Assembly (NCBI GenBank): GCA_002715405.1
Contig: PAZD01000054.1
Span: forward strand, 22,714 to 29,270
Direction of reading: 5' to 3'
Source of the DNA: Acidimicrobiaceae bacterium
GTDB lineage: Bacteria > Actinomycetota > Acidimicrobiia > Acidimicrobiales > UBA8592
Length of the DNA stretch: 6,557 nt
Shown one piece after another: positions 5,875 to 6,557 of the stretch (positions within the stretch are counted from its first letter, which is position 1; every line of letters begins with the position of its first letter). The notes under the pieces were generated by a model. That model saw only the letters and a program-made list of their open reading frames with translations, was not told where the DNA came from and did no database searches. The position numbers were made by a program, and so were the translations under genes.

Positions 5875-5900
5875 TGCTAACGCACTCACATCCACCTTAA
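5874..5900 (+). other. Eight-codon mini-ORF with consensus Shine-Dalgarno
   Basis: A full AAGGAGG (5857-5863) lies 10 bases before an ATG that overlaps the 49-aa gene's stop (TAATG). The ORF reads MLTHSHPP and ends in TAA at 5898-5900. This is the strongest Shine-Dalgarno I found in the window, yet it serves only this peptide. The AAGGAGG also encodes Lys-Glu near the C-terminus of the 49-aa protein, so it could be fixed by that coding need alone. Confidence 0.35.
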
Positions 5901-5928
5901 GTAAATCCTATTAAAATTAAATATTCAC

Positions 5929-5958
5929 AAACCCTTGACTTTTTAAGTCAGGGGTTTT
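5929..5958 (+). terminator. Rho-independent terminator
   Basis: A 13-bp stem pairs 5929-5941 (AAACCCTTGACTT) with 5945-5957 (AAGTCAGGGGTTT), with one T-G wobble and a TTT loop, ending in a run of four T (5955-5958). It ends the transcript of the 49-aa gene. The left arm contains TTGACT, the -35-like half of a possible promoter, so the element may both end one transcript and start another. Confidence 0.88.
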
Positions 5959-5963
5959 ATACT
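5935..5963 (+). promoter_or_regulatory. Sigma70-type promoter embedded in the terminator
   Basis: TTGACT (5935-5940) and TATACT (5958-5963) are separated by exactly 17 bases and each differs from consensus at one position. This is the best host-type promoter I found. It would start transcription near 5970, giving a leader of about 18 nt before the 62-aa gene at 5988. A TATAAT at 5965-5970 could act as an alternative -10, but it has no fitting -35. Confidence 0.55.
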
Positions 5964-5987
5964 TTATAATGTAATATTAGTAATCTG

Positions 5988-6176
5988 ATGATATATAATC
6001 AAGATGCTATGGAGCAAATGAACAATCCTCTTAGTCCTGTTAAGATGGTAAGAGAAACTTACTCTAGGTGGTTGCAGAGAAATATAACTGAAGTCCAGGT
6101 TCAGTTTGCAGACGAGGAACCAGCATGGATTCCTTATGAAACATTATTAGCAATGCAAGGAGCGTTAGACAAATGA
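5988..6176 (+). CDS. Hypothetical protein, 62 aa
   Basis: This protein of 62 residues reads MIYNQDAMEQ at the start, then SPVKMVRETYSRWLQR (16-31), ITEVQVQFADEEPAWIPYET (33-52) and a short final helix. The WIPYETL block looks like a strand-turn typical of small folded proteins, but I recognise no family. The start is uncertain: the ATG at 5988 lies about 18 nt after the predicted transcription start and has no Shine-Dalgarno. In-frame ATGs at 6009 (M8) and 6018 (M11) are no better supported. The next gene overlaps by ATGA, which supports coupled translation. The host-type promoter upstream suggests expression earlier than the late genes around it. Confidence 0.68.
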   Translation: MIYNQDAMEQMNNPLSPVKMVRETYSRWLQRNITEVQVQFADEEPAWIPYETLLAMQGALDK

Positions 6177-6508
6177 GTATTATTACCAAACTTTATGAGT
6201 CTATTATGAATATCAGTGTTGGTACTCATAAGGGAGAAGACTTCAATCCTGATAAAATACATTGTTATGTTGATGGTAAAGAAGTTGATTGTTTTATTGA
6301 TAGATTAGAGTCAGAGGGATACCAGTATGATTCTGGTAATGCGTGGTGGGAACGTACATGGTCAACTAATAATGGTAAGGAGTCAATTAGAGAAGTATAT
6401 CAACCATTAGAGAGTGGTAATTGGAAACAGTTAATGATAGGTTATGGTGATAGGATCTTTTATGAGGAATCGGTGAAAGTTGAGGATGGAGTACTTAGCA
6501 ATCAATAA
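6173..6508 (+). CDS. Hypothetical protein, 111 aa
   Basis: This soluble protein of 111 residues starts at the ATGA overlap with the upstream 62-aa gene. The N-terminus (MSIITKLYESIMN) looks helical. It continues with IHCYVDGKEVDCFIDRLESEGY (29-50, carrying C31 and C40), an aromatic block AWWERTWS (57-64), SIREVYQPLESGNWKQLMIGYGDR (71-94) and an acidic tail. The alternation of strands and aromatic residues suggests a compact alpha/beta fold. No family or catalytic motif is recognised. The last codons overlap the late promoter box of the following gene. Confidence 0.7.
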   Translation: MSIITKLYESIMNISVGTHKGEDFNPDKIHCYVDGKEVDCFIDRLESEGYQYDSGNAWWERTWSTNNGKESIREVYQPLESGNWKQLMIGYGDRIFYEESVKVEDGVLSNQ

Positions 6509-6511
6509 ATA
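6504..6511 (+). promoter_or_regulatory. T4-type late promoter box variant AATAAATA
   Basis: This is a seven-of-eight match to TATAAATA, overlapping the end and stop codon of the 111-aa gene. Transcription would start near 6517, about 20 nt before the ATG at 6536. The same spacing of box to start codon is seen for the gene at 3651, which supports the call. Confidence 0.6.
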
Positions 6512-6535
6512 CAATCGAATTGCAAATATGATACA

Positions 6536-6557
6536 ATGGCAACTATCACTTTAGAGT
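6536..6557 (+). CDS. Start of a gene running off the right edge
   Basis: An ATG at 6536 opens a frame reading MATITLE before the sequence ends. It has no clear Shine-Dalgarno, but it lies at the expected distance from the late promoter box at 6504-6511. Short MATIT-type starts are frequent in phage structural proteins, which is weak evidence. A competing ATG at 6528 in another frame ends after eight codons, so 6536 is preferred. The product cannot be identified. Confidence 0.5.

Noticed and set aside
5935..5970. TTGACT paired with TATAAT at 5965-5970 as a promoter
   Set aside because: The spacing is 24 bases, too long for sigma70; TATACT at 5958 with 17-base spacing fits better.
6528..6554. 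ATG at 6528 as the start of the last gene
   Set aside because: That frame stops after eight codons; the ATG at 6536 stays open to the edge.
1..6557. tRNA genes, CRISPR array, insertion sequence or attachment site
   Set aside because: I saw no cloverleaf-like element, regularly spaced repeats, transposase motif or long terminal repeats on either strand.

Overview
The window looks like part of the late, structural region of a T4-like myovirus, most probably a marine cyanophage. This rests on four things: AT-rich DNA with every gene on the + strand, T4-type late promoter boxes (TATAAATA and one AATAAATA) in front of genes, large Gly/Trp/Tyr-rich repeat-module fibre proteins followed by a tail-assembly-chaperone-like protein, and a cluster of very small tightly packed genes with a 2OG-Fe(II) oxygenase-like protein. 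No host gene, tRNA, integrase, insertion sequence or CRISPR array is visible.

Layout. Positions 1-3616 hold two large tandem genes for tail-fibre/virion surface proteins. The first is cut by the left edge. The two join by a TAATG overlap and share the same module order, so they look like diverged tandem paralogues. A late promoter box lies directly after the second one (3617-3624) and serves a 149-aa protein (3651-4100) whose C-terminus has the Phage_tail_APC signature. A strong UUCG-loop terminator (4124-4151) closes this structural block.

Positions 4169-5583 form a compact run of five genes: a 37-aa membrane peptide, a 64-aa protein, a 60-aa protein with a hydrophobic N-terminus, a 109-aa protein, and a 203-aa 2OG-Fe(II) oxygenase-like protein. 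Four of the five junctions are overlapping or abutting or nearly so (ATGA, 8-nt gap with a Shine-Dalgarno, 23-nt overlap, zero-gap), so this is probably one transcription unit.

Positions 5584-5987 are the most unusual stretch. A late promoter box (5630-5637) is followed by a leader with two minimal ORFs, alternative inverted repeats that involve the next start codon, a 49-aa protein with a twin CX3C cysteine motif (5725-5874), and an 8-codon ORF with a full-consensus Shine-Dalgarno. A terminator follows whose hairpin contains a sigma70-type promoter. That promoter probably drives a coupled pair of small unknown genes (5988-6508). A further late box (6504-6511) then leads into a gene that starts at 6536 and runs off the right edge.

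Working together: the fibre genes and the chaperone-like protein plausibly serve host attachment and fibre assembly late in infection. The roles of the small genes cannot be read from sequence alone.
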